Assembly: GCA_963759875.1 (NCBI GenBank)
Contig: CAVXBB010000015.1
Coordinates: 1,984,001 to 2,048,000, forward strand
Source: JAFAGX01 sp963759875
Lineage (GTDB): Bacteria > Acidobacteriota > Terriglobia > Terriglobales > Acidobacteriaceae
Direction of reading: 5' to 3'
DNA: 64,000 nucleotides
Positions 7,541 through 16,884 of the stretch are shown here, piece by piece. Positions within the stretch are counted from its first letter, which is position 1, and each line of letters begins with the position of its first letter. A program made the translations under genes and the position numbers. The notes beneath the pieces were generated by a model. That model saw nothing but the letters and a program-made list of their open reading frames with translations, did no database searches and had not been told where the DNA came from.

Positions 7541-8449
7541 CTAGCTTCCCGCCGCAAATCCGCCGGCATGGGCTACGGTCATGCGAAGGTACTTGTGGGG
7601 ATTCACTGGTGTGTCGTTGATGCGAACTTCGTAGTGCAGGTGAGGACCAGTGCTCCGGCCACTTAGGCCGACGTATCCGATCGTGTCGCCACGGTGCACA
7701 TATTGACCGGCAGCGACTGCGAAACTGGCAAGGTGGCCATATCGCGTGGTGATTCCATGCCCGTGATCAAGGATGATAGCTCGTCCGTAACCGCCGCTGA
7801 AATCAGCGAAAACAACGATGCCATCGGCAGGAGCGACGACCGGCTGTCCAACGGCCGCAGAGATATCTACGCCGCTGTGGAACGCTCCCTCTCCGTTGAA
7901 CGGGTCAATACGCTCACCAAATGACCCGGTGATCGGGCCTTCAACCGGCCAGAGGTTTGGGGCGGAGTTGGCTCGCAGCCAGTCAGCCGGAGTCACATTG
8001 CTCGTGAGGCCCAAAGATATGCCAGTCATGGCAGCGCCACTGAGAGCTGTATCCTTCAACGTGTAAAGCCGGTCCAAGGAGGAAGTTACTTGCTCATCTT
8101 CAATTTTGTCGCTGGTGGGCGTCAGAATGGGGTCGGTCTTCAGGCCGTACAGCGAAGAAACCTCGCTCGCCAATGAGCCCAGCGAAGCGACCTGAATATC
8201 TCGTTCTTTGGCTACCTGCTCAAGCTGCGTGTAGCGGTCTTTCAATTCTTCTTTCTGCGCGCGTAGTTCATTGAAGTGTGAAACCTTCAACAACATGTGC
8301 AGGTATGAACTCGCGATGCCGGTCAGGCTCAGCGCGCCGATCCCAGCTCCCACGACCAGAACGTAAAGGTAATGAACTGGAATTGAGATTTTGCGAAGTT
8401 GCCCGTCATCCCCGCGTGCCACAAAAAGAATGTAGAAACGCTTCCGCAA
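7541..8449 (-). CDS. M23 family metallopeptidase (LytM-type), membrane-anchored
   Basis: The 302-residue protein has a signal anchor near residues 28-50, a coiled-coil segment (about 60-95, LRAQKEELKDRYTQLEQ) and a C-terminal LytM domain. Zinc and catalytic histidines are visible in FHSGVDI, HGHGITTRYGHL and GPHLHYEV. It would cleave peptidoglycan cross-links, or act with a partner, from the periplasmic face. Coiled coil plus LytM is the layout of divisome or cell-shape factors. A long structured leader lies upstream (8450-8881). Confidence 0.92.
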   Translation of the reverse strand: MRKRFYILFVARGDDGQLRKISIPVHYLYVLVVGAGIGALSLTGIASSYLHMLLKVSHFNELRAQKEELKDRYTQLEQVAKERDIQVASLGSLASEVSSLYGLKTDPILTPTSDKIEDEQVTSSLDRLYTLKDTALSGAAMTGISLGLTSNVTPADWLRANSAPNLWPVEGPITGSFGERIDPFNGEGAFHSGVDISAAVGQPVVAPADGIVVFADFSGGYGRAIILDHGHGITTRYGHLASFAVAAGQYVHRGDTIGYVGLSGRSTGPHLHYEVRINDTPVNPHKYLRMTVAHAGGFAAGS

Positions 8450-8881
8450 TAGCTTCTTCTCCGTTATCAGTCAAATGTTGCGGCAGGTTCGCCGCTCAGT
8501 GCACACCGGATCCCAATTCCGTCGCACAGTCCCTGCTGGGTGGGTTGTGCGTTGCACCTAACCTACCGGAACCAGGTTCAGCCGCAAATCTGAGTGACCC
8601 TCAATTACCTGCAGATCACTCGCCGGCCAAAGGCGTTCGGAAACAGCACCTGAACGGTAACAAAGGCGCTTTTCCCTGTCAATGACCCCAGGGCGTTACT
8701 GAAGGCTTGGCCGTCCTCGTACATTGGCCGGGTAATCTGGACAGATTACTAAGGTTTCGCAGCCAGCACGCGTTCCTAACGACCTCCAATCGTGATAGGA
8801 GTTGAGCCGCTAAAGGCCCGAGCTGGCCGATTGCCGATCAGTGCAGGGTGGCTATAGCGCAATCTTATATATTGATCGTGC
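8450..8881. other. 432-nt divergent intergenic region with structured leader
   Basis: No convincing gene is found between the M23 peptidase (minus) and thiL (plus). On the minus strand a long stem forms: GGTAGGTT-AG-GTGC, loop AAC, GCAC-AACCCACC, spanning 8539-8567. It is flanked by further GC-rich inverted segments. The region reads as a 5' leader of the peptidase mRNA, about 90 nt before its start. I could not match it to a riboswitch class by eye. Confidence 0.4.
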
Positions 8882-9847
8882 TTGCCTTTGCCTGAAAAAG
8901 CGCTCATCGCGCGCATACGCAAACAACAGCGTAGGTCCAGAGGAGTGCTCGCCGGGATTGGAGATGACTGCGCCATACTCCGGGCCCCCGCCGGTCATGA
9001 AATCCTGGTAACAACAGATTTCAGTTTAGAGGGCGTTCACTTTCGCAGGGAGTGGCATCCGCCAGAAGTCGTTGGCCATCGTTGTCTCACTCGTGGACTC
9101 AGCGACATCGCAGCTATGGGAGGTGAACCGATAGCAGCCTTCCTGTCCTTGGCGCTGCCCCCCAAATTGCCGCAGGAATGGGTTGACGGGTTTTTCCAAG
9201 GCTTTATCCGGCTCGCCAATGCGTTTAAAGTTAGCCTAGCCGGCGGCGATACAGCCGAGTCGCCTGACGGTGTTCTTGCCGATATAATCGTCGTCGGCTC
9301 GGCGCTAAATGGAACTGCGGTTCGTCGTAATGGCGCACGGCCCGGGGATTCCATCTACGTCACGGGTGATTTAGGGGGCTCCGCGGCAGCTCTAAAATTG
9401 CTTTTTTCCGGCCGGAAACTGCGCGTGCGGAATTTTCCCAAACATTTCTATCCCACGCCCCGCATTTCGCTGGGACGCTATCTCCGCCAGAGAAATTTGG
9501 CTTCCGCCATGATCGACATCAGCGACGGCTTGTCAACAGATCTTTGGCACGTTTGCGAGGAGAGCGGAGTTGGGGCGGAGATTAGGGCAGAATCCATTCC
9601 GCGGTCCAGCATCGGTAATCCCGCTCGTGAAGTTGAGTTAACCTTCGCACTGCACGGAGGAGATGATTACGAACTGCTGTTTACTTCTCCCCGCAATAGC
9701 CGCGTTCCGACCCGAATCGCCGGCGTGCCCATTACCCACATCGGTCACGTCACACGAGGAAAGCATGTCATCCTGGCAAACGATCAGGGGATTGCTTCCG
9801 AACTGAAGCCGCAAGGCTGGCAACACTTTCAGACGAGACAAAGGTAA
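8882..9847 (+). CDS. thiL: Thiamine-monophosphate kinase
   Basis: This 321-residue protein is of AIR-synthase/ThiL type. Motifs in order are GIGDDCAIL, TTDFSLEGVHF, LSDIAAMGG, LAGGDTAES, DISDGLSTDLWH and HGGDDYELLF, all diagnostic of ThiL. It phosphorylates thiamine monophosphate to the diphosphate cofactor with ATP. The start is TTG (8882, or TTG 8888). It resembles SelD in fold, but lacks the SelD Cys/Lys N-terminal motif, so it is not the missing selenophosphate synthetase. Confidence 0.92.
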   Translation: MPLPEKALIARIRKQQRRSRGVLAGIGDDCAILRAPAGHEILVTTDFSLEGVHFRREWHPPEVVGHRCLTRGLSDIAAMGGEPIAAFLSLALPPKLPQEWVDGFFQGFIRLANAFKVSLAGGDTAESPDGVLADIIVVGSALNGTAVRRNGARPGDSIYVTGDLGGSAAALKLLFSGRKLRVRNFPKHFYPTPRISLGRYLRQRNLASAMIDISDGLSTDLWHVCEESGVGAEIRAESIPRSSIGNPAREVELTFALHGGDDYELLFTSPRNSRVPTRIAGVPITHIGHVTRGKHVILANDQGIASELKPQGWQHFQTRQR

Positions 9848-9937
9848 GAATGACAGCTTCATACAGTAGTGACTTTCGTGCTAGATGAACCCTTTGTTTC
9901 TCTAGGAACAGCCGCGTCGCCCGTCTAAAGTAAGCGT

Positions 9938-10513
9938 ATGCCATTCCCTCGATTGACACTGTTTCTGATCATCATCGGTGCCTGTTTAACCGCAGCAGCA
10001 GTTGGGCAGCAAGTTGCCGATGCAGTCGTGAACAATGATTTTGTTCAGAAACAGTTCGGATCAAATTGCGCTTTGGCGGGAGTGGCACCCCTAAGGGCAG
10101 ACTTGAACGGGGATGGTATCGAGGACATTGTAATTCCCGCGCGCTGCACGAATCCGATGATGGACGAGGCAGACCAAAACTATGTAGTGGTCGATCCCTA
10201 CAACGCGTTTTTCGGTTATGGCAATCCGAAGATTACGACCCAATTCTCGACTGAGGATCCGGAGCGGCGCGGCTTTTCACTTCTGGTCATTCACGGGGCC
10301 GGTGCTGATGCCTGGCATTCCGCTACGCCCAAAGGGAAGTTCATGATTGTGAATCTTCCTTTCAAAACCATTTACGTGAAAAAATTAGCCGTGAAAAAGA
10401 AAGAACACATGGCCATCTACGTGGACGAGACCGGCGGCGATGCTATGACCTCTGTCCTCTTTTGGGATGGCAAGAAATATCGTTACCAGCCGCTTGGCTC
10501 GAGCATGGAATAA
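9938..10513 (+). CDS. Secreted hypothetical protein with Ca-binding-like DLNGDG motif
   Basis: A 191-residue protein with a signal peptide (LTLFLIIIGACLTAAAVGQ, cleavage near residue 24). The mature part contains ADLNGDGIEDIVI, the calcium-loop pattern of FG-GAP/VCBS repeats, here as a single copy. A beta-rich C terminus ends LFWDGKKYRYQPLG. Probably periplasmic or exported. No enzymatic residues recognised. Confidence 0.75.
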   Translation: MPFPRLTLFLIIIGACLTAAAVGQQVADAVVNNDFVQKQFGSNCALAGVAPLRADLNGDGIEDIVIPARCTNPMMDEADQNYVVVDPYNAFFGYGNPKITTQFSTEDPERRGFSLLVIHGAGADAWHSATPKGKFMIVNLPFKTIYVKKLAVKKKEHMAIYVDETGGDAMTSVLFWDGKKYRYQPLGSSME

Positions 10514-10530
10514 ATGCAATAACCAATGAA

Positions 10531-10552
10531 GGACGGGCATTGCAGCCCGTCC
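10531..10552. terminator. Hairpin between convergent genes
   Basis: GGACGGGC (10531-10538) pairs perfectly with GCCCGTCC (10545-10552) around a 6-nt loop. It lies between the ends of two convergent genes and could stop transcription from both sides, although there is no T-tract. Confidence 0.45.
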
Positions 10553-10569
10553 CATGCGATCCCAGCGTT

Positions 10570-11016
10570 CTACAGCTCAAAGTGAAAAACGTCTACGATT
10601 TGGAAGTTTACCCGGTTCAATAGAACCACGTGGCCTCCGACCAATACGTGTGCGCAATCCGGGGGCGGAGGAGGCAACCGCCGCTCCAGTTCTTCGGGAC
10701 ACGGATACATGTTCGCGCGCAATCCCGGCGGAAGCGTACCGCGCACCACAAGCTGTCGTTCAAATTCCGGAGGCAAGCGGTCCCGATCCCGTAAGCCCCG
10801 CGGCAGGTGATCGTGATGCTCGCGGTACCAGCTCCGCATGGCATCGCGATCATGCTCGGCATAAAAATGAGCTCGGTCATGATCGTCACGTACCTGTTCA
10901 CGATCGTTGTCGCGGTCTCGGTCGTGGCCACGCCATCCATCCTGAGCGAAAGCGTGGCTGCAGCCAACCACGAATGTGCCTGCAATCAGCAGGTGTAACC
11001 AGATTCTCGGTCCCAT
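10570..11016 (-). CDS. Secreted Asp/Arg-rich protein (RcnB-like)
   Basis: The ATG at 11016 is chosen because GGGAGG sits 4 nt upstream; the longer frame starts inside that site. The 148-residue product has a signal peptide (WLHLLIAGTFVVGCSHAFA), then a highly charged stretch rich in DR, HD and DRD pairs. It ends with LPPGLR-type and VLLNRVNFQIVDVF segments that resemble RcnB/DUF-type periplasmic proteins. Function unknown. Confidence 0.7.
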   Translation of the reverse strand: MGPRIWLHLLIAGTFVVGCSHAFAQDGWRGHDRDRDNDREQVRDDHDRAHFYAEHDRDAMRSWYREHHDHLPRGLRDRDRLPPEFERQLVVRGTLPPGLRANMYPCPEELERRLPPPPPDCAHVLVGGHVVLLNRVNFQIVDVFHFEL

Positions 11017-11134
11017 AAAACCTCCCAATGAACGTGCTGAGCCATGAGACTAGCGGCGGGCGTGCCATCGGACAAGGTACAGGAGTACGTGTACTCTGAC
11101 TGGATATAATCATCCGCTGCGATCTGGAGAAGAC

Positions 11135-12685
11135 ATGGATCTAGAACAGAAACTCGCAGAATTGAAAAAACGCGACCGACTGGCCGAAGACGGCGGGGGC
11201 GCACAACGCCGCGAGCGCCAGCGCAAAGAAGGCAAGATGTCAGCCCGCGAGCGCATCGAGTTTCTTCTCGATGAGGGTACCTTCGAAGAAACCGACAAGC
11301 TGGTAACCCATCGCTGCACCGATTTCGGCATGCCCGAGCAGAAGTTCTACGGCGACGGATTCATTACCGGCTACGGCCGCATCGAAGGCCGCCTGGTTTT
11401 TGTCTTCGCGCAGGATTTCACGGTTTTCGGGGGATCACTTTCTGAAGCTAACGCCGGCAAGATCGTGAAGATAATGGATCTCGCAGCGAAGATGGGTGCG
11501 CCGGTGATTGGCTTGAACGACTCTGGAGGGGCTCGCATTCAGGAAGGTGTGATGTCGCTGGCCGGCTATGCGGATATTTTTCTGCGCAATACCCTCTACA
11601 GTGGAGTTGTGCCGCAAATCTCCGCGGTCATGGGGCCATGTGCCGGTGGCGCCGTTTACTCCCCCGCCATCACCGATTTCATCCTCATGGTCGATAAAAC
11701 CTCTTACATGTTCATCACTGGTCCGGACGTCATCAGGACCGTCACGCACGAAGAGGTCACAAAGGACCAGTTGGGCGGTGCTATGACGCACAACGAAACT
11801 TCCGGCGTGGCACATTTCATGGCTCACGATGATGCCGAATGTTTGTCGATGGTGCGCGAGTTGCTCAGCTTCGTGCCCTCAAACAATCTCGATGATCCGC
11901 CTCGGAAAGCCTGCACCGATCCTATCGACCGCGCCAATTCTGCTCTGGACAAAATTGTTCCCAGTCAGTCGAGTCTGCCGTATGACATCAAAGACGTGAT
12001 TCACGCTGTGATTGATGACGGCTACTTCTTCGAAGTGCAGGAGCACTTTGCGAAAAATATTGTCGTAGGTTTCGCACGTCTCAACGGGCGATCAGTTGGA
12101 ATTGTGGCGAATCAGCCTGCAGTTCTTGCCGGCACACTTGACATCAATGCCTCAATCAAAGGCGCGCGGTTCGTCAGGTTCTGCGACTGCTTCAATATTC
12201 CGCTGGTCACGTTTGAAGACGTGCCCGGATTTCTGCCTGGCACGAATCAGGAGTATGGCGGAATAATTAAACATGGCGCCAAGCTGCTGTTTGCCTTCGC
12301 TGAAGCCACGGTCCCCAAAGTGACAGTCATTACGCGCAAAGCTTACGGCGGAGCCTATTGCGTTATGGCGTCCAAGCACATCCGCACGGACGTGAATTAC
12401 GCCTGGCCCACCGCAGAAATCGCCGTCATGGGCCCGGAAGGGGCGGTGGACATCGTTTACAAGCGCGAACTCGACCGCGCCGAAGACCGCGAGGCGCTTC
12501 GCCAAAAGAAGATTGAAGAATTCCGTGACCGCTTTGCCAATCCCTATGTTGCCGCCGATCGCGGTTTCGTCGATGCCGTCATCCAGCCTCGCGAAACCCG
12601 CAAGAAACTGATCCAGGCCCTGGAGATGCTCGACACTAAGCGTGACAAGAACCCTCCCAAGAAGCACGGGAATATACCGCTGTAA
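11135..12685 (+). CDS. pccB: Acyl-CoA carboxylase carboxyltransferase (propionyl/methylmalonyl-CoA type)
   Basis: The 516-residue protein has the two crotonase-like halves of the carboxyltransferase family: GGARIQEGV and GPCAGGAVYSPA in the N half, and GFLPGTNQEYGGIIKHGAKLL, RKAYGGAYCVM and GPEGAVDIVYKREL in the C half. It moves CO2 from biotin to propionyl-CoA or a similar acyl-CoA. A biotin carboxylase and biotin carrier lie at 45.9-48.0 kb and are the likely partners, although separated by 33 kb. GGAGA precedes the ATG. Acyl specificity cannot be read by eye. Confidence 0.92.
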   Translation: MDLEQKLAELKKRDRLAEDGGGAQRRERQRKEGKMSARERIEFLLDEGTFEETDKLVTHRCTDFGMPEQKFYGDGFITGYGRIEGRLVFVFAQDFTVFGGSLSEANAGKIVKIMDLAAKMGAPVIGLNDSGGARIQEGVMSLAGYADIFLRNTLYSGVVPQISAVMGPCAGGAVYSPAITDFILMVDKTSYMFITGPDVIRTVTHEEVTKDQLGGAMTHNETSGVAHFMAHDDAECLSMVRELLSFVPSNNLDDPPRKACTDPIDRANSALDKIVPSQSSLPYDIKDVIHAVIDDGYFFEVQEHFAKNIVVGFARLNGRSVGIVANQPAVLAGTLDINASIKGARFVRFCDCFNIPLVTFEDVPGFLPGTNQEYGGIIKHGAKLLFAFAEATVPKVTVITRKAYGGAYCVMASKHIRTDVNYAWPTAEIAVMGPEGAVDIVYKRELDRAEDREALRQKKIEEFRDRFANPYVAADRGFVDAVIQPRETRKKLIQALEMLDTKRDKNPPKKHGNIPL

Positions 12686-12788
12686 CGCGGATGCTTGCTA
12701 ACAGGGAAAACACCCTCTCGCACATCAATTCTGGGACGATGTATTAAAGTACGGTACGGATCAGCGACTTTCGAATGGGAATAAGGCA

Positions 12789-13586
12789 TTGTCACTGAAT
12801 TCCCAAATCGAGTGGACTGACGCGACCTGGAACCCCGTTCGCGGCTGCACGAAGATCAGCCCCGGCTGCAAGCACTGTTACGCCGAAACATTTTCTGAAC
12901 GTTTTCGCGGAGTAAAAGGACACCCATACGAGCAAGGTTTTGATCTCCGGGTAGTCCCTGACAAACTAAACGAGCCATTTTCCTGGCGATCACCGAAGCT
13001 CGTGTTTGTGAATTCCATGAGTGATCTTTTTCAGGATGGAATTCCAGACGAGTACCTTGAACGCGTATCGCGAGTCATGACAGCCGCGGATTGGCACACA
13101 TATCAGGTTCTGACCAAGCGTTCAGAAAGACTCGGCCAAATGCTCAAGGGCCCGCTAAGGTTCGCGGCCGAGCAAGAGCACATTTGGTGGGGCGTCAGCG
13201 TCGAAGATCGTAAGTACGGCCTGCCAAGAATTGCGCACCTACGCAACGCGCCCGCTAACGTCCGGTTTCTTTCAATAGAGCCTCTGTTGGAGCATCTCGG
13301 CGCATTGGATCTCTCCGGAATCAACTGGGTCATCGTCGGCGGAGAGAGCGGCCCAGGTGCGCGCCCTATGCGCAAAGAATGGGTAATCTCGATTCGCGAT
13401 CAGTGTCGCGAACAGCGTGTGCCATTCTTCTTCAAGCAATGGGGAGGAGTTCGAAAAGCAAAGAACGGCAGGATGCTAGATGGCCGGACCTATGATGAAT
13501 ATCCGCAAAGACCGGCGTCACTGGAATTCCGAAGCGAGAAGCATCGGGTATATTCCGGTTCAACGAACGGCTATGCCGCAGATTAG
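12789..13586 (+). CDS. DUF5131 (phage Gp37/Gp68) family, radical-SAM-like
   Basis: A 265-residue protein begins at TTG 12789 with SQIEWTDATWNPVRGC. The cysteine cluster GCTKISPGCKHCYAE (C-x7-C-x2-C) resembles a radical SAM iron-sulfur site. Later motifs FVNSMSDLFQ, RFLSIEPLL and WVIVGGESGPGARPM are the family core. Members occur in phages and plasmids as well as chromosomes, sometimes beside a three-Cys-motif partner, which is absent here. Chemistry is not established to my knowledge. Confidence 0.85.
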   Translation: MSLNSQIEWTDATWNPVRGCTKISPGCKHCYAETFSERFRGVKGHPYEQGFDLRVVPDKLNEPFSWRSPKLVFVNSMSDLFQDGIPDEYLERVSRVMTAADWHTYQVLTKRSERLGQMLKGPLRFAAEQEHIWWGVSVEDRKYGLPRIAHLRNAPANVRFLSIEPLLEHLGALDLSGINWVIVGGESGPGARPMRKEWVISIRDQCREQRVPFFFKQWGGVRKAKNGRMLDGRTYDEYPQRPASLEFRSEKHRVYSGSTNGYAAD

Positions 13587-13612
13587 CTCGCGGATCGCAA
13601 GTCCCCACGGAC

Positions 13613-14023
13613 TCACCACGTGTTGTATGCGGTTCCGTCGCTGCTGGCGGCGTCCGAGCCGCTGTGCACGTCGATAATGCCGCCCTGGTCCTGCTCGTCA
13701 ATCGACATCACCGTGTTTTCTTCCTGCTCGGGAGCCCAGGTATCGTTGTGGCCAGTCATGGGGTCGACCGGCAGTTGCTTTAAATACCCTGCTGAGACCA
13801 AGTCATCAAGCGACTGCGGCGCCTTTTGTTTGTCCAGGGTGTACTGAGAAATAACAGAACGCAACGTGAAGAGATTCTGCTTCAGGACCGACTCACGTGC
13901 GCGGACGATCGATTGGTTGTACGCGGGGAGCGCGACTGAGACCAAAATCAGAATGATGCTGATCACGATCATCAGCTCGATCAGAGTAAAGCCGCGGCTT
14001 CGTTTTTTAGCAACTACCGACAT
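13613..14023 (-). CDS. Type II secretion-like major pseudopilin (GspG-like)
   Basis: The ATG at 14023 overlaps the upstream stop (TGATG) and has AAGGA 6 nt before it, so it is preferred over TTG 14029. The 136-residue protein has the prepilin peptidase site RG/FTLIELMIV followed by a 20-residue helix. The C-terminal part includes LPVDPMTG as in GspG. It is the second of a translationally coupled pseudopilin pair downstream of the secretin gene, pointing to a reduced type II secretion or pilus-like apparatus. Confidence 0.85.
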   Translation of the reverse strand: MSVVAKKRSRGFTLIELMIVISIILILVSVALPAYNQSIVRARESVLKQNLFTLRSVISQYTLDKQKAPQSLDDLVSAGYLKQLPVDPMTGHNDTWAPEQEENTVMSIDEQDQGGIIDVHSGSDAASSDGTAYNTW

Positions 14024-14499
14024 CACCAATCCTTGTATTGCGTCCCATCCAGCCCGGTTCCCTGAGATTTCGTAAATACGTCAAACACATTTTGGCCGCC
14101 CCACGACTCGGAGTCGGCATCATCCTGCATGGAGCGCATTCCCCACTCGGTAGTGCCGGTCATCGGATCGACTGGAATTCGGCGCAGAAACTTCAGCTTC
14201 TTACCGTGTACATCCACGCCTTTAACCAGCGTCTCCAGATCTGGAGGATACCCTTCCGTCCCTACTTTGATCTGGAATGCCCCTCGATCGGCGGCATCTT
14301 TGTAACGGTCAATCGCGTCCCGCATCTCCCACAAATCGTGGCGCAGTTCGTGTTCCTTCTCGCGCTTGATGCTCACACGCGCCAGAGGAATGGCCAGGGT
14401 CGTCAGGATCATGAGGATCGTCGTCGCGACGATCAGCTCGATCAACGTGAAGCCGGCTGCCCGTGCCCTTGGATTTCCCTTTTTGCGCCCGAACTTCAT
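14023..14499 (-). CDS. Type II secretion-like pseudopilin (GspG-like)
   Basis: A 158-residue pseudopilin with a short basic leader, cleavage motif AG/FTLIELIVATTILMIL and a C-terminal domain containing RIPVDPMTGTTEWGMRS, close to GspG. It is located between the secretin (14581-16884) and the second pseudopilin, all on the minus strand. The inner-membrane platform and ATPase are not in this window. Confidence 0.87.
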   Translation of the reverse strand: MKFGRKKGNPRARAAGFTLIELIVATTILMILTTLAIPLARVSIKREKEHELRHDLWEMRDAIDRYKDAADRGAFQIKVGTEGYPPDLETLVKGVDVHGKKLKFLRRIPVDPMTGTTEWGMRSMQDDADSESWGGQNVFDVFTKSQGTGLDGTQYKDW

Positions 14500-14580
14500 A
14501 GTCGATACTCTTTTCTTCGAGGAACGTCAAAATGGACGCGACTTGCCGCCCACCGCACCACAGCAAAGCCGTCCGAAAAG

Positions 14581-16884
14581 CTATTGGATGGTCACGTTTG
14601 CCGTTGCGCCACCCACCAGGGTTGGCTGCATCCCAGGATCGCGCATCCCTCCCTTGGAGATCGCGATGCTCGACTGTCCCGGCGCTTTCGCCATGAAAGT
14701 GAGCGTCACGACTGAACCCGCCCCTGATATGCCGCTGGCTCCTGGTGGCCGCGTGGCAGTGACCTGCAGGGTTCCTGTCGTGTCGTCATCCCGGTGCACC
14801 AGTGCAACCGGTTGACCATCCTGCGACAACAGCGTCCCATTCGAGACGTTCACAACCTGTAGCATCTTGGGATCGTAGCTGACCTGCAAAGGTACCGAAT
14901 AGGCGTTCTGGGCACCGGTCAACAGAACATTGACGGCAAACGTTGCACCTTTCGGTTGCGTAATCGCCGGCGGATCAAACCCAAAGCTGGCAGCAGTTGG
15001 CTGCGGCATTGGCGACTGCGCTGCCTGCGGAATTGGTGTTATGGCCTGGGGATTCTGACCTTGGGGCTGTGCTGCCGGCGACTGCGCCGGGGCAGACGGC
15101 GCCGCCGAGGGCACTCCGTCTATTGGGTGGCTCACCTGACGCAAGGAGATAGCGCTGGCAGTGCCGATATCTAATGCCGCCTGATCAAGCGCGGTCATTT
15201 CCTGCTTGCGGACGATGTGCGGGATAAGCACAAAAACAGTTTCGGTCTCGCTATGACCGGTAGTTGTCTGACCGAAAAGATACTTCAAAATAGGAATTTG
15301 CGAGAGAAGGGGGAAGCCAGTCAGAGCTCGTGTCTGTTGATCTTCCATCATTCCACCGAGCAGATTGACCTCACCTTCCTTCAGACGCACTTCATGCTCA
15401 ATTTTTCGTTGTCCGATCACCGGTTGGTTGATACCACCGATATTGGAAGTTGAGTCTACTTCCGAGACTTCCATCGTGATCTTCATGGTGACATCACCAT
15501 TGGCATGCACTCTCGGGGTGACATCGATGTTGACGCCCACATCGAGATATTGAAATTGTGTGTTGACCAGCGGATTGATGCCAACCCCGCCAATTCCGGG
15601 CTGAAATGAACCGGTCGCGACAGGAACACGCTGTCCAATTTTGAGGCTGGCCTTTTGCCCGTCAATAGCACGAATCTGCGGCTTCTGGATCAATCGCGTG
15701 TCGCTGTCACTGAACAACGCGGTCGCTGTGGCTTGTGAGATCGTGACCGTGAAATCCGTCGCGTTTAGGTTCCCAAGAGTATTCAGATTGATTCCGCCGT
15801 TAGTGGACGTGGTGTTTGTCGTGTTCGTCGTGTTCGTGTTGGTGGTGTTGTTGTTAACGTTCTGCTGCAGTTGGACGGTGCCACTGGTGGGAGGATTTAT
15901 ACCCAAGGTGCGCGATTTATCCCGGTTAATCTGCATGATCGCGACGTCGATCACGACTTCAGATTTCGAGCGATCCAAGTCGCCGATAAGCCATTGGGCC
16001 AGCGCCAGTTGGTCTGGTGTGCCACGCACCACGATCGCCGATTCGGAAGGTAGCGGCTGGATGCGGTTGATTTCCAGAATCTGCCGCATCGCATTGGTCA
16101 CGTCCTGCAGTTCCGTCGGCTGCGATAGGTTTGACAGATAAAAAGTTTTTACCGCAACCTGTTCGAGATCTTTGCGTTTGGCGGGATTATCGGCCGCGAC
16201 AAAAACCGTGTTCGGCGTCACCGGTCGCCAGAAAGTCTTGGTCTCTACCGCGATAATCTGCAGGGCTTCTTCGAGCGAAACATTGTTTAATTCAATCTTG
16301 ATGCGCCGGGATGTGTAATCGGGATCAAACAGCACGTTAATACCGGCCAGTTTGCCGACCGTCTCGTAAATGACTTTGCTATCTTCGGTGATCTTCAGAT
16401 TGATCGGAACGTTCGATATGGGGGCGAGTTCAACAGGGCCAGCCGCATGCTGAATCAGTTTCTGCAGATAGTTGGGGGGCGGCCCCGAGGCTTTGGAGGG
16501 CGCGGCCTTGGCCTCGTCGATCATCTGCTGTGTGCGCTGCAGTTCCTGCTTCGCGATCGCACTGGACGGGTCAATTTCTGCTGCCTTCTTAAATTCCGCT
16601 AGAGCCGCGTCTAACTGTCCTGCATCTCGCAGTAATTGTCCCTTGTGCACGTGGGAGGCACCTGCAAGGAAACGCAAACGCTCAAACGAAGCCCGATAGT
16701 TTAGATTGCCCGGCTTGAGGTCATACGCGTGCTTGTAGAGGTCATAGGCTTGTTCGTAATTTTGACGCGCTTCCGCTTCGCGGCCCAGCTTGTATAAATT
16801 CTTAGATTTATCGGCGGCCGGAACAGGAGAGATTATGGCTAGCAGAATCAATAAGATAGCTGCTGACCGGAAATGCAATTTCAT
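14581..16884 (-). CDS. Secretin (GspD/PilQ type) with TPR and cohesin-like domains
   Basis: The start at ATG 16884 (AGGGG upstream) gives 767 residues and a clean signal peptide ending PVPA. The order is: TPR repeats (about 30-125), a short secretin N domain (VPINLKITEDSKVIYETVG), N1-type repeats, and an Asn/Thr low-complexity linker. The secretin channel follows, with LIQKPQIRAIDGQKASLKIGQ and VNLLGGMMEDQQTRAL, then a Pro/Gln linker. A C-terminal domain of about 140 residues resembles cohesin (VSYDPKMLQVVNVSNGTLL). It would form the outer-membrane pore for the adjacent pseudopilins. Confidence 0.9.
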   Translation of the reverse strand: MKLHFRSAAILLILLAIISPVPAADKSKNLYKLGREAEARQNYEQAYDLYKHAYDLKPGNLNYRASFERLRFLAGASHVHKGQLLRDAGQLDAALAEFKKAAEIDPSSAIAKQELQRTQQMIDEAKAAPSKASGPPPNYLQKLIQHAAGPVELAPISNVPINLKITEDSKVIYETVGKLAGINVLFDPDYTSRRIKIELNNVSLEEALQIIAVETKTFWRPVTPNTVFVAADNPAKRKDLEQVAVKTFYLSNLSQPTELQDVTNAMRQILEINRIQPLPSESAIVVRGTPDQLALAQWLIGDLDRSKSEVVIDVAIMQINRDKSRTLGINPPTSGTVQLQQNVNNNTTNTNTTNTTNTTSTNGGINLNTLGNLNATDFTVTISQATATALFSDSDTRLIQKPQIRAIDGQKASLKIGQRVPVATGSFQPGIGGVGINPLVNTQFQYLDVGVNIDVTPRVHANGDVTMKITMEVSEVDSTSNIGGINQPVIGQRKIEHEVRLKEGEVNLLGGMMEDQQTRALTGFPLLSQIPILKYLFGQTTTGHSETETVFVLIPHIVRKQEMTALDQAALDIGTASAISLRQVSHPIDGVPSAAPSAPAQSPAAQPQGQNPQAITPIPQAAQSPMPQPTAASFGFDPPAITQPKGATFAVNVLLTGAQNAYSVPLQVSYDPKMLQVVNVSNGTLLSQDGQPVALVHRDDDTTGTLQVTATRPPGASGISGAGSVVTLTFMAKAPGQSSIAISKGGMRDPGMQPTLVGGATANVTIQ

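Noticed and set aside
8882..9847. Selenophosphate synthetase (SelD) for the selenoprotein
   Set aside because: The fold family is shared, but the motifs (DISDGLSTDLWH, HGGDDYELLF) are those of ThiL, and the SelD N-terminal Cys/Lys motif is absent.
12789..13586. DUF5131 gene as evidence of a prophage
   Set aside because: It is the only phage-associated gene here. No integrase, structural genes or attachment repeats flank it.
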